A program made the translations under genes and the position numbers. The notes under the pieces were generated by a model, which saw only the letters and a program-made list of their open reading frames with translations, had not been told where the DNA came from and did no database searches. Positions 1 through 8,598 of a stretch of DNA of 56,707 nucleotides are shown here, piece by piece. This DNA is from Anaerohalosphaeraceae bacterium (GTDB taxonomy: Bacteria; Planctomycetota; Phycisphaerae; Sedimentisphaerales; Anaerohalosphaeraceae). Positions within the stretch are counted from its first letter, which is position 1, and each line of letters opens with the position of its first letter. The stretch spans positions 1-56,707 of the forward strand of contig JBBFLK010000021.1 of NCBI GenBank assembly GCA_037479115.1, in the 5' to 3' direction.

Positions 1-291
1 TATGACCAAAGAAGAATATGCATTGCGGGGGTACGATCTACCATGGCTTCCCTAATTTCCAAAATTTCCCCAAGTTTTTTCAGAGATAGCCGCGGGGTGA
101 AAAGATAAAGGCTCCCGGGAAAGAAATTTATTTCGGCTGATTCGGCCGGTTTTATCAGACTTCGGCTGCGGGTTTTGGTGAGGGCCTTTTGGGTTTTCAG
201 GGCACTTGCGGCTCTCATTTCCGAAAAGATTTGGGTGCATTTTTTTTGAAACAAACCGGTTAATAAAAGGGAAAGTGGGGATGTTTTATTG
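1..291. other. Left-edge region without a convincing gene
   Basis: No supported gene lies here. A frame open from base 2 reaches a stop at 53-55 (17 codons). It could be the tail of a gene entering from the left or chance; the window cannot tell. A 62-codon minus-strand frame at 52-240 has proline/serine-rich, non-gene-like content. The stretch before the sigma factor is AT-rich and should hold its promoter, but I see no clear -35/-10 pair. Confidence 0.4.
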
Positions 292-861
292 ATGGAACAA
301 AAAACCAGAGGAATTATGGAGCAAGTATGTAGAGAAAAAAAAGATGCTTCGGAAGCCTTTCTGAAGGTGTTTTTGCCCAATCAAAATCGGCTCCTTTCCT
401 TTATTCTCTGCTACATTCCTAATCGAGCGGATGCAGAGGATGTGTTCCAGAATACGACCTTTGTGCTCTGGAAAAAATTTGATCAGTATAAACCGGGCAG
501 CGATTTTCTTGCCTGGAGCATTATGATTGCCCGCTTTGAAATTCTGTCTTACTACAAAAAGAAGAAGAGCGAGGGGAGCATTCATTTCGATGAGGAGATG
601 CAGAAAATCCTTGATGCGGAGATGAAGACGTTTGAGAGCCGTTTTGAGCAGCGGCTGGATGCCCTTCGGGAGTGTCTGAAGAAGTTAATTACGGATGAAC
701 TGCGGCTTTTGAAGATGCGGTATGAAGAGAATCTGCCGCTGGCTCGGATTGCGGAGCGATTGAGCATCACATCTCCAGCGGTTTTCAAACGGATTTCGAA
801 GATTCACAGCCGGCTGATTCAGTGCATTCGGCAGCGTATAGCTTTTGGAGAGGCCGTATGA
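292..861 (+). CDS. ECF-type sigma-70 family RNA polymerase sigma factor
   Basis: A 189-residue extracytoplasmic-function sigma factor that would direct RNA polymerase to a small regulon, probably the polysaccharide genes downstream. Sigma-70 region 2 is visible around residues 25-90, with acidic DAEDVFQNT and aromatic FLAWSIMIAR segments. A linker and a region 4 helix-turn-helix near residues 130-180 (RLLKMRYEENLPLARIAERL) follow. The type resembles the Rhodopirellula/Verrucomicrobium sigma subfamily, which is usually paired with a FecR protein, as here. A TTG lies one codon upstream of the chosen ATG; an ATG at 316 is also possible. The stop overlaps the next start as ATGA, so the two are translationally coupled. 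Confidence 0.9.
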   Translation: MEQKTRGIMEQVCREKKDASEAFLKVFLPNQNRLLSFILCYIPNRADAEDVFQNTTFVLWKKFDQYKPGSDFLAWSIMIARFEILSYYKKKKSEGSIHFDEEMQKILDAEMKTFESRFEQRLDALRECLKKLITDELRLLKMRYEENLPLARIAERLSITSPAVFKRISKIHSRLIQCIRQRIAFGEAV

Positions 862-2546
862 ATAAGAAGGAGCCGCAGTTTGTCGAACAGCTGACGGGAC
901 TGTTTGTCCTTTCACTCGAGGGGACGATTAGCCCGGAGCAGTTTGGGGTTCTGACAAATTTGCTGAAGACGAATAAAGCGGCTCGGGACTATTACTATGA
1001 TTTCATCGTTTCCTATGTAGGGATAAGCCATCTGGGAATCCTTTCGGAGCGGGAAGAGGCGGGAGACAGCTGGCCCAATTCGCAGCTGTGGAACGAACTG
1101 CTAACCTTTGAACGCTCTGCTCCGGCCCTGGATATTCCCCCATGCCCGCCGCAAGCGGACGAGGCGGAAAAGCCCAGAAGTGCCCCGCATGCTTCAAGAG
1201 TGAATAAAGTTTCTCTTGTGTCGCTGCTGGTTTCTGCCGCAGCGCTGATTTTTGTCATTGCGTACGGCTTTTTGACTTCGCTGGGGCGCGGGGTGGAGGT
1301 GGCGACCCTCTCGGACAGCATCGACGCCAAATGGGCAAATAGGGCCGGTCCGGTGGAGAAGGGAACACGGCTGGCGACGGGAGATGAGCAGTGGCTGCTG
1401 CGAGAAGGATATGCAGAACTGCTGTTTGATAATCAGGCGAAGGTGGTGCTGGAGGGGCCGGCGGAATTTCAGATTCTGGCGTCGGACCGAATCGGACTGC
1501 GGTACGGCAAGGTGTATGTAAGGGCTCCCGGCGAGGCGGCGGGATTTTCCGTTTATACTCTGGATGCGAAAATTATTGATTTGGGGACGGAGTTCGGCGT
1601 TCAGTCGGATATTGGGGGCAATACGCAGGTACATGTACTCAAGGGCAAGACGATGCTGCTTGCCAGTCGGAGCGGCCGAGTGAATCTGGAAATCAGTCAA
1701 GGACACGCCAAGAAGGTTGCCGGCAAAACCGGAGAGATTTCGGATATTGAATGTTTGTCCGATTATTTTGTTCGGGCGATCAATTCGGAATCGAAGTGGA
1801 TCTGGCGGGGGCAGAATCTATGCCTGGCGGATATTGTAGGCGGCGGCAACGGTCTGGGGACAGGTCTTCGCGGTTCCTGCATTAATACCGTAACAGGCCA
1901 GTGGAAGGCGGACAGTTATCTGCCGGCGAACTCGACCACGATTCGCCCCGGAACGCATATGGTCAGCGATCATCAGTATCATCCAGTCCGGGGCAATCCG
2001 TTTATTGACGGCGTATTCATTCCAGACGGTGAGTTCGGGCCGGTTCAAATCACCAGCCATGGGCATTTGTTCCGTGATTTTCCGGATACGTCCGGTCTGG
2101 GGTGGGGCGGCATTATTTATCCGGATCAAACCCTTTTGACCCGACCCATCCGATTGAACAGAATCCAATACGGGATTCCCGGCAAGGGGGCTTTGTTTAT
2201 GCACGGCAATGCCGGGATTACCTTTGATTTGGAGAAAATCCGCACGGCGTATTCGGGGATGATTCGGGAGTTTCGGGCTGTGTACGGAATTGCGGATGAG
2301 TATCTGGATGGGGGAGGATGTCCCGCCTATGCGGATTTCTGGGTTCTGGTGGACGGTCAGGTCCGGTTTGTTCGAAAAGGCGTTCAGGTGCGTCAGGGCG
2401 GAACGATTTCTGTGCCGTTATCGAATCAGGACCGGTTTCTGACCCTTGTGACCACAGACGGCGGCAAAGGCAGCCCGGAATATGACAATCGAACCTCGTT
2501 TAATGACTGGTCAGTCTTTGGAGAGCCCTGTCTGGTTTTTGAATAG
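858..2546 (+). CDS. FecR-domain membrane protein (putative anti-sigma/sensor) with large C-terminal domain
   Basis: A 562-residue single-pass membrane protein. Residues 1-110 are cytoplasmic and probably bind the sigma factor encoded just upstream. A membrane segment lies near 130-152. A FecR-like domain follows at about 180-300 (LATGDEQWLLREG, VVLEGPAEFQI, VHVLKGKT). The last ~250 residues form an unassigned extracytoplasmic region rich in Gly, aromatic and Asp residues, plausibly a jelly-roll glycan-binding domain. FecR proteins regulate ECF sigma factors in response to external ligands. That this one senses glycan is inference from context. I chose the ATG at 858, which overlaps the sigma stop by four bases; the frame extends 36 bases further upstream, but that would sit inside the sigma gene. 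Confidence 0.85.
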   Translation: MNKKEPQFVEQLTGLFVLSLEGTISPEQFGVLTNLLKTNKAARDYYYDFIVSYVGISHLGILSEREEAGDSWPNSQLWNELLTFERSAPALDIPPCPPQADEAEKPRSAPHASRVNKVSLVSLLVSAAALIFVIAYGFLTSLGRGVEVATLSDSIDAKWANRAGPVEKGTRLATGDEQWLLREGYAELLFDNQAKVVLEGPAEFQILASDRIGLRYGKVYVRAPGEAAGFSVYTLDAKIIDLGTEFGVQSDIGGNTQVHVLKGKTMLLASRSGRVNLEISQGHAKKVAGKTGEISDIECLSDYFVRAINSESKWIWRGQNLCLADIVGGGNGLGTGLRGSCINTVTGQWKADSYLPANSTTIRPGTHMVSDHQYHPVRGNPFIDGVFIPDGEFGPVQITSHGHLFRDFPDTSGLGWGGIIYPDQTLLTRPIRLNRIQYGIPGKGALFMHGNAGITFDLEKIRTAYSGMIREFRAVYGIADEYLDGGGCPAYADFWVLVDGQVRFVRKGVQVRQGGTISVPLSNQDRFLTLVTTDGGKGSPEYDNRTSFNDWSVFGEPCLVFE

Positions 2547-2565
2547 GTGCAGAAAGGATGCGGAA

Positions 2566-3411
2566 ATGAGGATGAACATGCGGCGACGAGTGCGGAAGAA
2601 AGAAGCGTTTACGCTGATAGAACTGTTGGTGGTGATTGCCATTATCGCAGTACTGCTGGCGATACTGGTCCCGTCTTTGAAAAGGGCCAAGCAGCAGGCG
2701 CACGGTGTGATTTGCCGTTCGAATCTAAAACAGTGGGGAGCGTTTTGGAATCAGTATCTGGCAGATTCCAAAAACCGTTTTCCGGATCCGTTTGATTCCA
2801 ATAATCAGCAGGTTCTGTGGGTCGGACCGCTGAAACCGTATTATCAGGGCGGAGGCGAGGAGATGCGGATGTGCCCGGCAGCCACGAAAGAGGAGTTTCT
2901 TGCACCCGGTTGGAGCTATGCCTGGCAGGTGGTACCTCCCGGTTCTCCGGAGGAGCAATTCAAAAGCAGCTACGGCGTGAACAACTGGACATACGATCAT
3001 CGGGACCGGGACGGAGACGGACTTTTATGGGGGCGCGAACTGGCTTACCACTGGAAACGGTCGGATGTCAACCAGGGGACCAGTCAAATACCGCTGTTTC
3101 TGGACTGCTTCCGCTGGGGCGGTCATCCGCGGGACTGGCGGTATGACCAGCCGTTTGATGACCCGGGCAGCCCGCACGGATACACGGCCTTGCCCAATAC
3201 CTATGAGGAGTTTTTCAACAATTGTCTGACCTCTCATGAGATGAGACGTTTTTGCCTGGACCGACACAATGGGGGTGTGAATGTCCTGTTTTTGGATATG
3301 TCGGTCGATCGCGTCGGCCTCAAACGGCTCTGGCAGCTGAAATGGCATAAGGCCTTTGATACACAGGGGTTCCGGGGGACGTGGCCCAGTTGGATTAACA
3401 AGTACAAATAA
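2566..3411 (+). CDS. Type II secretion pseudopilin-like protein (prepilin N-terminal motif, H-X9-DG-like C-terminus)
   Basis: A 281-residue protein with a class III prepilin signal: a short basic leader (MRRRVRKKEA), cleavage before FTLIELLVVIAII, then a hydrophobic helix. The C-terminus carries RHNGGVNVLFLDMSV, matching the H-X9-DG domain common in Planctomycetes except that the usual DG is DM. The middle is rich in aromatic and Asp residues. Members of this expanded family are thought to form surface or periplasmic pseudopili; their role is poorly known. The ATG at 2566 follows an AAAGGA ribosome site at 2553-2558. The open frame reaches back to 2482, inside the FecR gene. ATGs at 2572 and 2578 are alternatives. 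Confidence 0.9.
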   Translation: MRMNMRRRVRKKEAFTLIELLVVIAIIAVLLAILVPSLKRAKQQAHGVICRSNLKQWGAFWNQYLADSKNRFPDPFDSNNQQVLWVGPLKPYYQGGGEEMRMCPAATKEEFLAPGWSYAWQVVPPGSPEEQFKSSYGVNNWTYDHRDRDGDGLLWGRELAYHWKRSDVNQGTSQIPLFLDCFRWGGHPRDWRYDQPFDDPGSPHGYTALPNTYEEFFNNCLTSHEMRRFCLDRHNGGVNVLFLDMSVDRVGLKRLWQLKWHKAFDTQGFRGTWPSWINKYK

Positions 3412-3441
3412 GAGAGTCTGTTTATCAACCGGAGGTGCTGA

Positions 3442-4986
3442 ATGAAGATGGATCGGCGAACGTTTTTGAAAACGGGCCTTGCCGGCTCGGCCGGCTTGGT
3501 ATTGGGAGGATGTACGTCCTCCGTGTGGGGGGATTCCGGCTCAAGTCGGCCGAACTTGATTGTGGTGATTGCGGACCAGCTGGGAACGCAGCACTGCGGG
3601 TATGCGAGGTACTGGAACGGGACAAATTATGCCGGTGCGGAGAATGCGCGGACGCCGAATCTGGACCGGTTTGCCGAGGAGGCAATGAACTTTAAGAACT
3701 GTGTGGCCAGCATGCCGGTCTGCTCGGCCTTTCGGGCGACGCTGATGACGGGCAAATACACGACTACAACCGGCATGGTCATCAATGAATTGCGGATGAA
3801 TCCGTATCAGGAGTGTTTCGGCCATGTCCTCACGAGGGCGGGCTACAATACGGCGTATATCGGCAAGTGGCATCTGTATGCGAATAAACTGGGGGACCAT
3901 CTGAATCCGGAGAATTCGTTTGTGCCTCGCGGTGTGCATCGGCTGGGCTTCAACGGTTTCTGGGCGGCCTACAACTTCCATCATAATTATTACGGAAGTT
4001 ATTATCATACAGAGTCGCAGGAGAAAATTTATTTCCCCTCGGGGGTCTATGAACCAGACGGACAGACGGATTTGGCGATAGACTGGATTCGCTGCCATGC
4101 GAAAAAATCCTCTCGTCCGTTCGCGATGATTTTGTCGTGGGGGACTCCTCATGCTCCGTGGTCGATTGATAATGTGCCGCCGGAGTATTATGCCCATTTT
4201 GCCAATACGAGTCTGCCCAATCCGCCGAATTACAAACCGTCCAATGATGACCCGTATGCAGACAGCTGGGCAAAGCTGAGTGCTACGGACCGGGCGAATC
4301 TGGAAACCTGGCGTCGGATTTATTATGCGATGACGGAAAACCTGGACTGGAATTTCGGCCGCCTGATGCAGTTTTTGTCTGAAGAGGGACTGGCGGACAA
4401 TACGATTGTGGTTTTCACATCCGACCACGGGGAAATGTTCGGTTCGCAGGGGCGTGCAGCCAAGAACACCTTTTATGAAGAAGCGGCTCGGATTCCGTTT
4501 TTGATTCGCTGGCCGGGCCGGATTCCCGCCGGCCGGGTTTCGGACGCCTGTATTTCGTCGGCGGATTTCATGCCGACCTTTTTGGGGCTGATGGGATTGC
4601 CGATTCCATCGCGGGTGGAAGGGATGAATCTGGCGCATCTGGTGCAGGGACAGAGTGGGCCGGAGCCGGAGTTTGCGTTTCTGCAGAATACGGGGGCCTG
4701 TGCCAGCTGGGAGAACGGCTATGAGTGGCGGGCCGTTCGGGATAAGCAGTATACCTATGCTCAGTACAAGGTCGATGGGAAAGAGCTGCTCTTCGACAAT
4801 ATCAACGACCCGTATCAAATGACGAATCTGGCGGACAATCCATCGTATCAGGACAAAAAGAACGAACTGCGCAGCAAGATGCTGGCGAAGATGGCTTCCA
4901 TCGGCGACACGTTTGAGGTGTCTACTTATTATCGGGACAACTGGACGGATGGAAACCGGGTGATTCTTCGCGGGGCACGAGGATAA
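3442..4986 (+). CDS. Secreted arylsulfatase (sulfatase family S1), Tat/lipoprotein signal
   Basis: A 514-residue sulfatase. The N-terminus has a twin-arginine motif (DRRTFLKTG) and then LGGC, so it is probably Tat-exported and lipid-anchored. The formylglycine-forming motif is CSAFR, followed by ATLMTGKY. This is the C-x-A-x-R version that anaerobic maturases (anSME) accept, with the cysteine converted to formylglycine. Metal-site segments are IADQL near the start (DQ rather than the usual DD) and TSDHGEMFG. The expected role is removal of sulfate esters from a polysaccharide. The start is fixed by GGAGGTG at 3431-3437. No maturase gene is in the window. Confidence 0.92.
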   Translation: MKMDRRTFLKTGLAGSAGLVLGGCTSSVWGDSGSSRPNLIVVIADQLGTQHCGYARYWNGTNYAGAENARTPNLDRFAEEAMNFKNCVASMPVCSAFRATLMTGKYTTTTGMVINELRMNPYQECFGHVLTRAGYNTAYIGKWHLYANKLGDHLNPENSFVPRGVHRLGFNGFWAAYNFHHNYYGSYYHTESQEKIYFPSGVYEPDGQTDLAIDWIRCHAKKSSRPFAMILSWGTPHAPWSIDNVPPEYYAHFANTSLPNPPNYKPSNDDPYADSWAKLSATDRANLETWRRIYYAMTENLDWNFGRLMQFLSEEGLADNTIVVFTSDHGEMFGSQGRAAKNTFYEEAARIPFLIRWPGRIPAGRVSDACISSADFMPTFLGLMGLPIPSRVEGMNLAHLVQGQSGPEPEFAFLQNTGACASWENGYEWRAVRDKQYTYAQYKVDGKELLFDNINDPYQMTNLADNPSYQDKKNELRSKMLAKMASIGDTFEVSTYYRDNWTDGNRVILRGARG

Positions 4987-5005
4987 GGGTCATTGAACGA
5001 ACGGC

Positions 5006-5028
5006 GGCCTGTACTCGGCGTATAGGCC
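5006..5028 (+). other. Intergenic stem-loop after first sulfatase gene
   Basis: An inverted repeat pairs 5006-5014 with 5020-5028 (nine pairs including one G-U, five-base loop). No U tract follows, so it is not a standard terminator. It may stabilise or delimit segments of a polycistronic mRNA. Confidence 0.4.
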
Positions 5029-5076
5029 CGAAGCTTTCGAAACAAAAGAAACGGTTGAAATCAGGAGGTACGTACG

Positions 5077-7275
5077 ATGAAAAGTGTGAAGATTCCAATG
5101 CGGCTGATGACAGCGGCTACGGTTATCAGCCTGCTGAGTGTGGCTGTATCGGCGGGTGTTCTGGTCCCGGGACTGGATGACAGTACAGCCCTGGTGACTT
5201 ATCCGGCGGCGCGGGCGGGTGTGGCCGGAGACCATGCGAAAATCACCACCGCCAAGATTACCCTTGCGGCCCGGTTTAATCCGGATGTGAGTATGGTAAC
5301 CGGCGGCCCGACGATTGTGATTGAGGACGGCGGTACAACCAACGGCACGGGACTGTATCTGGGGGACGGCAACCTGTTTTTTGCCGCCAAAAGCAATAAT
5401 CAGCTGGGGCTGCCGACCAGTATGAACGATACCGATTTCAGCGATAATGCCCTGGCCATTACAATAGGGCCGGTAAGATTCGGCTCCGAAAATGTGGTGT
5501 ATGCTTCGTTTGACGCCGCGGCGGGCATACTGGTTACCAGCATCAACGGGCTGCAGCGAGTCTATACGATTACGGGCTCCAATGCCTCCAAGAACCTGGA
5601 CGGCAACACATCCGTGAGTTTTTTAGGTTCCGGTGCGATTACTCCCGGTCATATGGGCGGTCTTTGCGAGACGGGTGCAGCCCAGTTCCCGCTGCTGTTC
5701 TGGAACAATGCCCGCAATATGGTCCAGAAAGCCGGCTACAACAACCAGCTCGGTCAGGTCTTTTCCAATGTGGAGACGCTCGAGCTGCGGGCGCACAATC
5801 CTGTGCCGGCCACCGGTGCAACGAATGTCAATCCGCTGATGGTTGCGCAGCTGCAGTTTACTTCGGCCAGAGATCCGAACAACATGAGCAATCCGAATCC
5901 GAAAGTGACCGGTCATTTTGTGACGGTGTATCAGGTTCAGAACGGGGAACCCAATACGCTTCTTCCTCCGCTGTATGAGACGTTTGTTTCGTCCGGCAGT
6001 GACCCGGTTGCTGTTCCCTTTACCTTCACTTGGGACCAGGTGGTCTGCTGGCGTGTAGAAGAACAGATTCAGGGCAAGAGCAAGGGGGACCCGGCAAATC
6101 TGGTCGGTCCAATCTGGTTCTTTACAGCCACGCCTTCCAAGCCGATTGTGACGGTTTCTCCAGATCCGACGACTGCATTTCCTGCCGGCCAGGCATCCTT
6201 TACCTGCGAGTTTACTTCTCAGTCTGCTCCGACGGTTACGTGGTACAAGGTCGGCACGCCGGATGTTCCCTTAAGCACGTCGGATCCGGATATTTCGGTT
6301 GTGACGGTTCCTACCAATGGAATCACCTATGCTTCAACGCTGACCATCAGCAATATTGAGAAGGCTGATGAAGGCAGCTACTATTGTTCGATTTCCAACA
6401 GCGGCGGCAGCGAAGCATCTGCTTCCGCGACGCTGGGGGTGAAGCGCAAAGTAGCCCACTGGACTCTGAACAGCGACAGCAGCAGCTATAACAATGGACA
6501 GTATCTGGATCTAAGCGGCGAGGGCCATCATGCAACGCCGACGCTTGCGCCGGTCTTTTCCAGCAGCACGCCCGGGACTCTCGGCGGACAGTCGCTGGAT
6601 ATGACGGCTGCCGGGCAGCCGCAGGCCGGAGGCGATTCCGGGATCTGGGCGACCGCTCAGAATACCGGGGAAACGACGGTTTCGGCCTGGATAAACTGGG
6701 CCGGTCCGAACGGCGCCTGGCAGGGAATTGTCGCCAATCGGCAGCGGACGGACAGCAGCTTTGTCGCCAATTACTACATCGAAATCCGGCAGGATAACGG
6801 ACGGCTCCAAATCGGCGGCATTCCGGGGGTTGGCGACCTTCAGATTGATCCGCTGCCGATTGGCCAATGGGTGCATTTGGCGATTACCGCCAAGGCCGGT
6901 GAGGTGGTCATTTACCTGAACGGAGAGGTTGCCAATCGCAGCGCCTCCGGTCAGGCGGTTCCGCAAACCCTCTATCCGGTCTATTTCGGCGCGTTGGGCC
7001 GAGACCTGACCACCGGTGCTCTGCTGTCTCCGTTTAACGGTTATCTTGATGATGTCCAGATTTTCAATTATGCCCTCAGTTGGGAGGAGGTGGTTGATTT
7101 GTACTATCCGGTGATGCAGCAGCGGGTGTGTGTGAATCCGGACAATCTGGACCTTCGTATGGATGTGGCCGGCGGTGGTCAGGCCGGTGACCAGCCTGAT
7201 TGCCGGGTGGATTTGGCGGATTTTGCCGTACTGGCATCTACGTGGCTGAATTCCGGGCTCTATCCGGCCCAGTAA
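5077..7275 (+). CDS. Secreted multidomain protein: shared N-domain, Ig-like, LamG-like, dockerin-like repeat
   Basis: A 732-residue exported protein. The signal peptide covers about 1-27. Residues 28-235 form a domain shared with the products at 7360 and 9964; it contains LAARFNPD, GGTTNGTGLYL and NTSVSFLGS. Next come a linker/Fn3-like stretch beginning NPVPATGATNV (about 240-350), an I-set-type Ig domain at about 354-452 (TWYKVG, GSYYCSISNSGG) and a LamG/concanavalin-like domain at about 455-665. A single calcium-binding dockerin-like repeat ends the protein (DCRVDLADF, then WL). No catalytic motif is evident, so it probably binds glycan or works as a surface adaptor. A strong GGAGGT precedes the ATG. 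Confidence 0.88.
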   Translation: MKSVKIPMRLMTAATVISLLSVAVSAGVLVPGLDDSTALVTYPAARAGVAGDHAKITTAKITLAARFNPDVSMVTGGPTIVIEDGGTTNGTGLYLGDGNLFFAAKSNNQLGLPTSMNDTDFSDNALAITIGPVRFGSENVVYASFDAAAGILVTSINGLQRVYTITGSNASKNLDGNTSVSFLGSGAITPGHMGGLCETGAAQFPLLFWNNARNMVQKAGYNNQLGQVFSNVETLELRAHNPVPATGATNVNPLMVAQLQFTSARDPNNMSNPNPKVTGHFVTVYQVQNGEPNTLLPPLYETFVSSGSDPVAVPFTFTWDQVVCWRVEEQIQGKSKGDPANLVGPIWFFTATPSKPIVTVSPDPTTAFPAGQASFTCEFTSQSAPTVTWYKVGTPDVPLSTSDPDISVVTVPTNGITYASTLTISNIEKADEGSYYCSISNSGGSEASASATLGVKRKVAHWTLNSDSSSYNNGQYLDLSGEGHHATPTLAPVFSSSTPGTLGGQSLDMTAAGQPQAGGDSGIWATAQNTGETTVSAWINWAGPNGAWQGIVANRQRTDSSFVANYYIEIRQDNGRLQIGGIPGVGDLQIDPLPIGQWVHLAITAKAGEVVIYLNGEVANRSASGQAVPQTLYPVYFGALGRDLTTGALLSPFNGYLDDVQIFNYALSWEEVVDLYYPVMQQRVCVNPDNLDLRMDVAGGGQAGDQPDCRVDLADFAVLASTWLNSGLYPAQ

Positions 7276-7289
7276 ACTGAGCGAAGATT

Positions 7290-7326
7290 CCGTCAGGGGG
7301 CCGGCATGTCTACCGGCCTCCGACGG
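7290..7326 (+). other. Strong intergenic stem-loop between paralogous genes
   Basis: Bases 7290-7304 pair with 7313-7326: a five-pair outer helix, a bulged A at 7295, then nine pairs including one G-U, closed by an eight-base loop. No T run follows. It lies between the stop at 7275 and the ribosome site of the next gene, so an mRNA processing or stability role is more likely than termination. Confidence 0.6.
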
Positions 7327-7359
7327 ATACAAAGTCGGATTCAATCAGCAGGGGGTAAA

Positions 7360-8565
7360 ATGACAGTTCGAAAACCACGGGTGACGCTGCGAATAGTGTT
7401 GGGATGGCTTGCTGCCGTCGGAATGAGTGCCGTCGTACAGGCCGGTGAAATTGTTCCGGCTCTGGATGACGGGACGGCGCTGGTGACTTACACGAATGCT
7501 CGGGCGGGCATAGCCGGAGACCACTCCAAGATTACAACCGGACAGATTACCCTGGCGGCCCGTTTTAATCCGGATGAGAGTATGATGACGGGTGGGCCGA
7601 CCATTGTAATTGAAACCGGCGGCACCACGAATGGGACCGGTTTGTATCTGGGAGACGGCAATCTGATTTTTGCCGCCAAAAGCAGCAATCAATATGGATT
7701 GCCGACCGGCATGAACGACACCGATTTCAGCGACAATGCTCTGGCAATAACGCTGGGGCCGGTCAGCTTCGGTGCGGAAAATGTTGTCTATGTTTCGTTT
7801 GATGCCGCCGCAGGCAGGCTGGTCAGCAGCATCAACGGAGCCGTCCGCATTTATACGATTACCGGGTCGGATGCTTCGAAGAATCTGGACGGCAACACGT
7901 CGGTGAGTTTTCTGGGTTCAGGGACCATTCTTGCCGGGCATATGGGCGGTCTTGTGGAGACCGGGGCTGCACAGTTTCCTCTGCTGTTCTGGACCAATGC
8001 CCGAAACATGGTGCAGACGCCCGGCTATGCCAATCAGCGGGGGCAGATTTTTGCAGAAGCAGTCCCCGATGAAATCCTTCCTTATACTGTTCTTGTTTTG
8101 CAGACGAACGGGGCGACGGCCGTGCAGGAAGGTGGCGAATCGGATACGATCTCCATTCGTCTCAGCAGCGACCCGGGGCCATATTCAGTTACGATTGGTA
8201 TTATGGATTCGTCCATACCCGCTCAGGTTTTGGCTGTTCCTTCCCAAATTGTCTTTGATTCAGGCAGTTGGCAGAGTCCTCAAACGATTGCCATCACGGC
8301 GGTAGATGATGAGGCCCAAGAGCCCCGAGTTCATACAACGCTGCTGACATTTCAGGTGCAGACGGAACCGGCTTCGCCGTATTTCGGGCATACTCCGGCT
8401 CCCTTGACGGTTTCAATTCGGGAAAACGACTGCGGACTGTGGGGCTACGATTTTGTGGATATCAATCAGGACTGCCAAGTGGATTTGGCGGACTTGTCTA
8501 TTTTGGTTCAGCAATGGCTAGAGTGCAGTTTACCGGAAGGAAATTGTACCGATTATCGACCGTGA
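7360..8565 (+). CDS. Secreted protein: shared N-domain, Calx-beta-like domain, dockerin-like repeat
   Basis: A 401-residue exported protein. Its first ~240 residues are a close paralogue of the N-terminal domain of the 5077 product (signal peptide, then EIVPALDDGTALVTY, GTTNGTGLYLGDGNL, NTSVSFLGSG). After that it diverges: instead of Ig and LamG domains it has a Calx-beta-like domain (AVQEGGESDTISIRL, ITAVDDEA, RENDCG) and a single dockerin-like calcium loop (DINQDCQVDLADL, then QQWL). That same tail occurs in the next gene. The frame extends to 7306, but the ATG at 7360 follows AGGGGGT at 7350-7356 and leaves a proper signal peptide. Probably glycan-binding; no enzyme motif seen. Confidence 0.87.
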   Translation: MTVRKPRVTLRIVLGWLAAVGMSAVVQAGEIVPALDDGTALVTYTNARAGIAGDHSKITTGQITLAARFNPDESMMTGGPTIVIETGGTTNGTGLYLGDGNLIFAAKSSNQYGLPTGMNDTDFSDNALAITLGPVSFGAENVVYVSFDAAAGRLVSSINGAVRIYTITGSDASKNLDGNTSVSFLGSGTILAGHMGGLVETGAAQFPLLFWTNARNMVQTPGYANQRGQIFAEAVPDEILPYTVLVLQTNGATAVQEGGESDTISIRLSSDPGPYSVTIGIMDSSIPAQVLAVPSQIVFDSGSWQSPQTIAITAVDDEAQEPRVHTTLLTFQVQTEPASPYFGHTPAPLTVSIRENDCGLWGYDFVDINQDCQVDLADLSILVQQWLECSLPEGNCTDYRP

Positions 8566-8598
8566 ATTTTGAGACGGTTTGAATTGACGGAGAACAAA

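Noticed and set aside
3541-4818. Minus-strand frame of 425 codons opposite the first sulfatase
   Set aside because: Arg/Ile-rich shadow of a G/C-rich gene; the plus-strand sulfatase has all its motifs.
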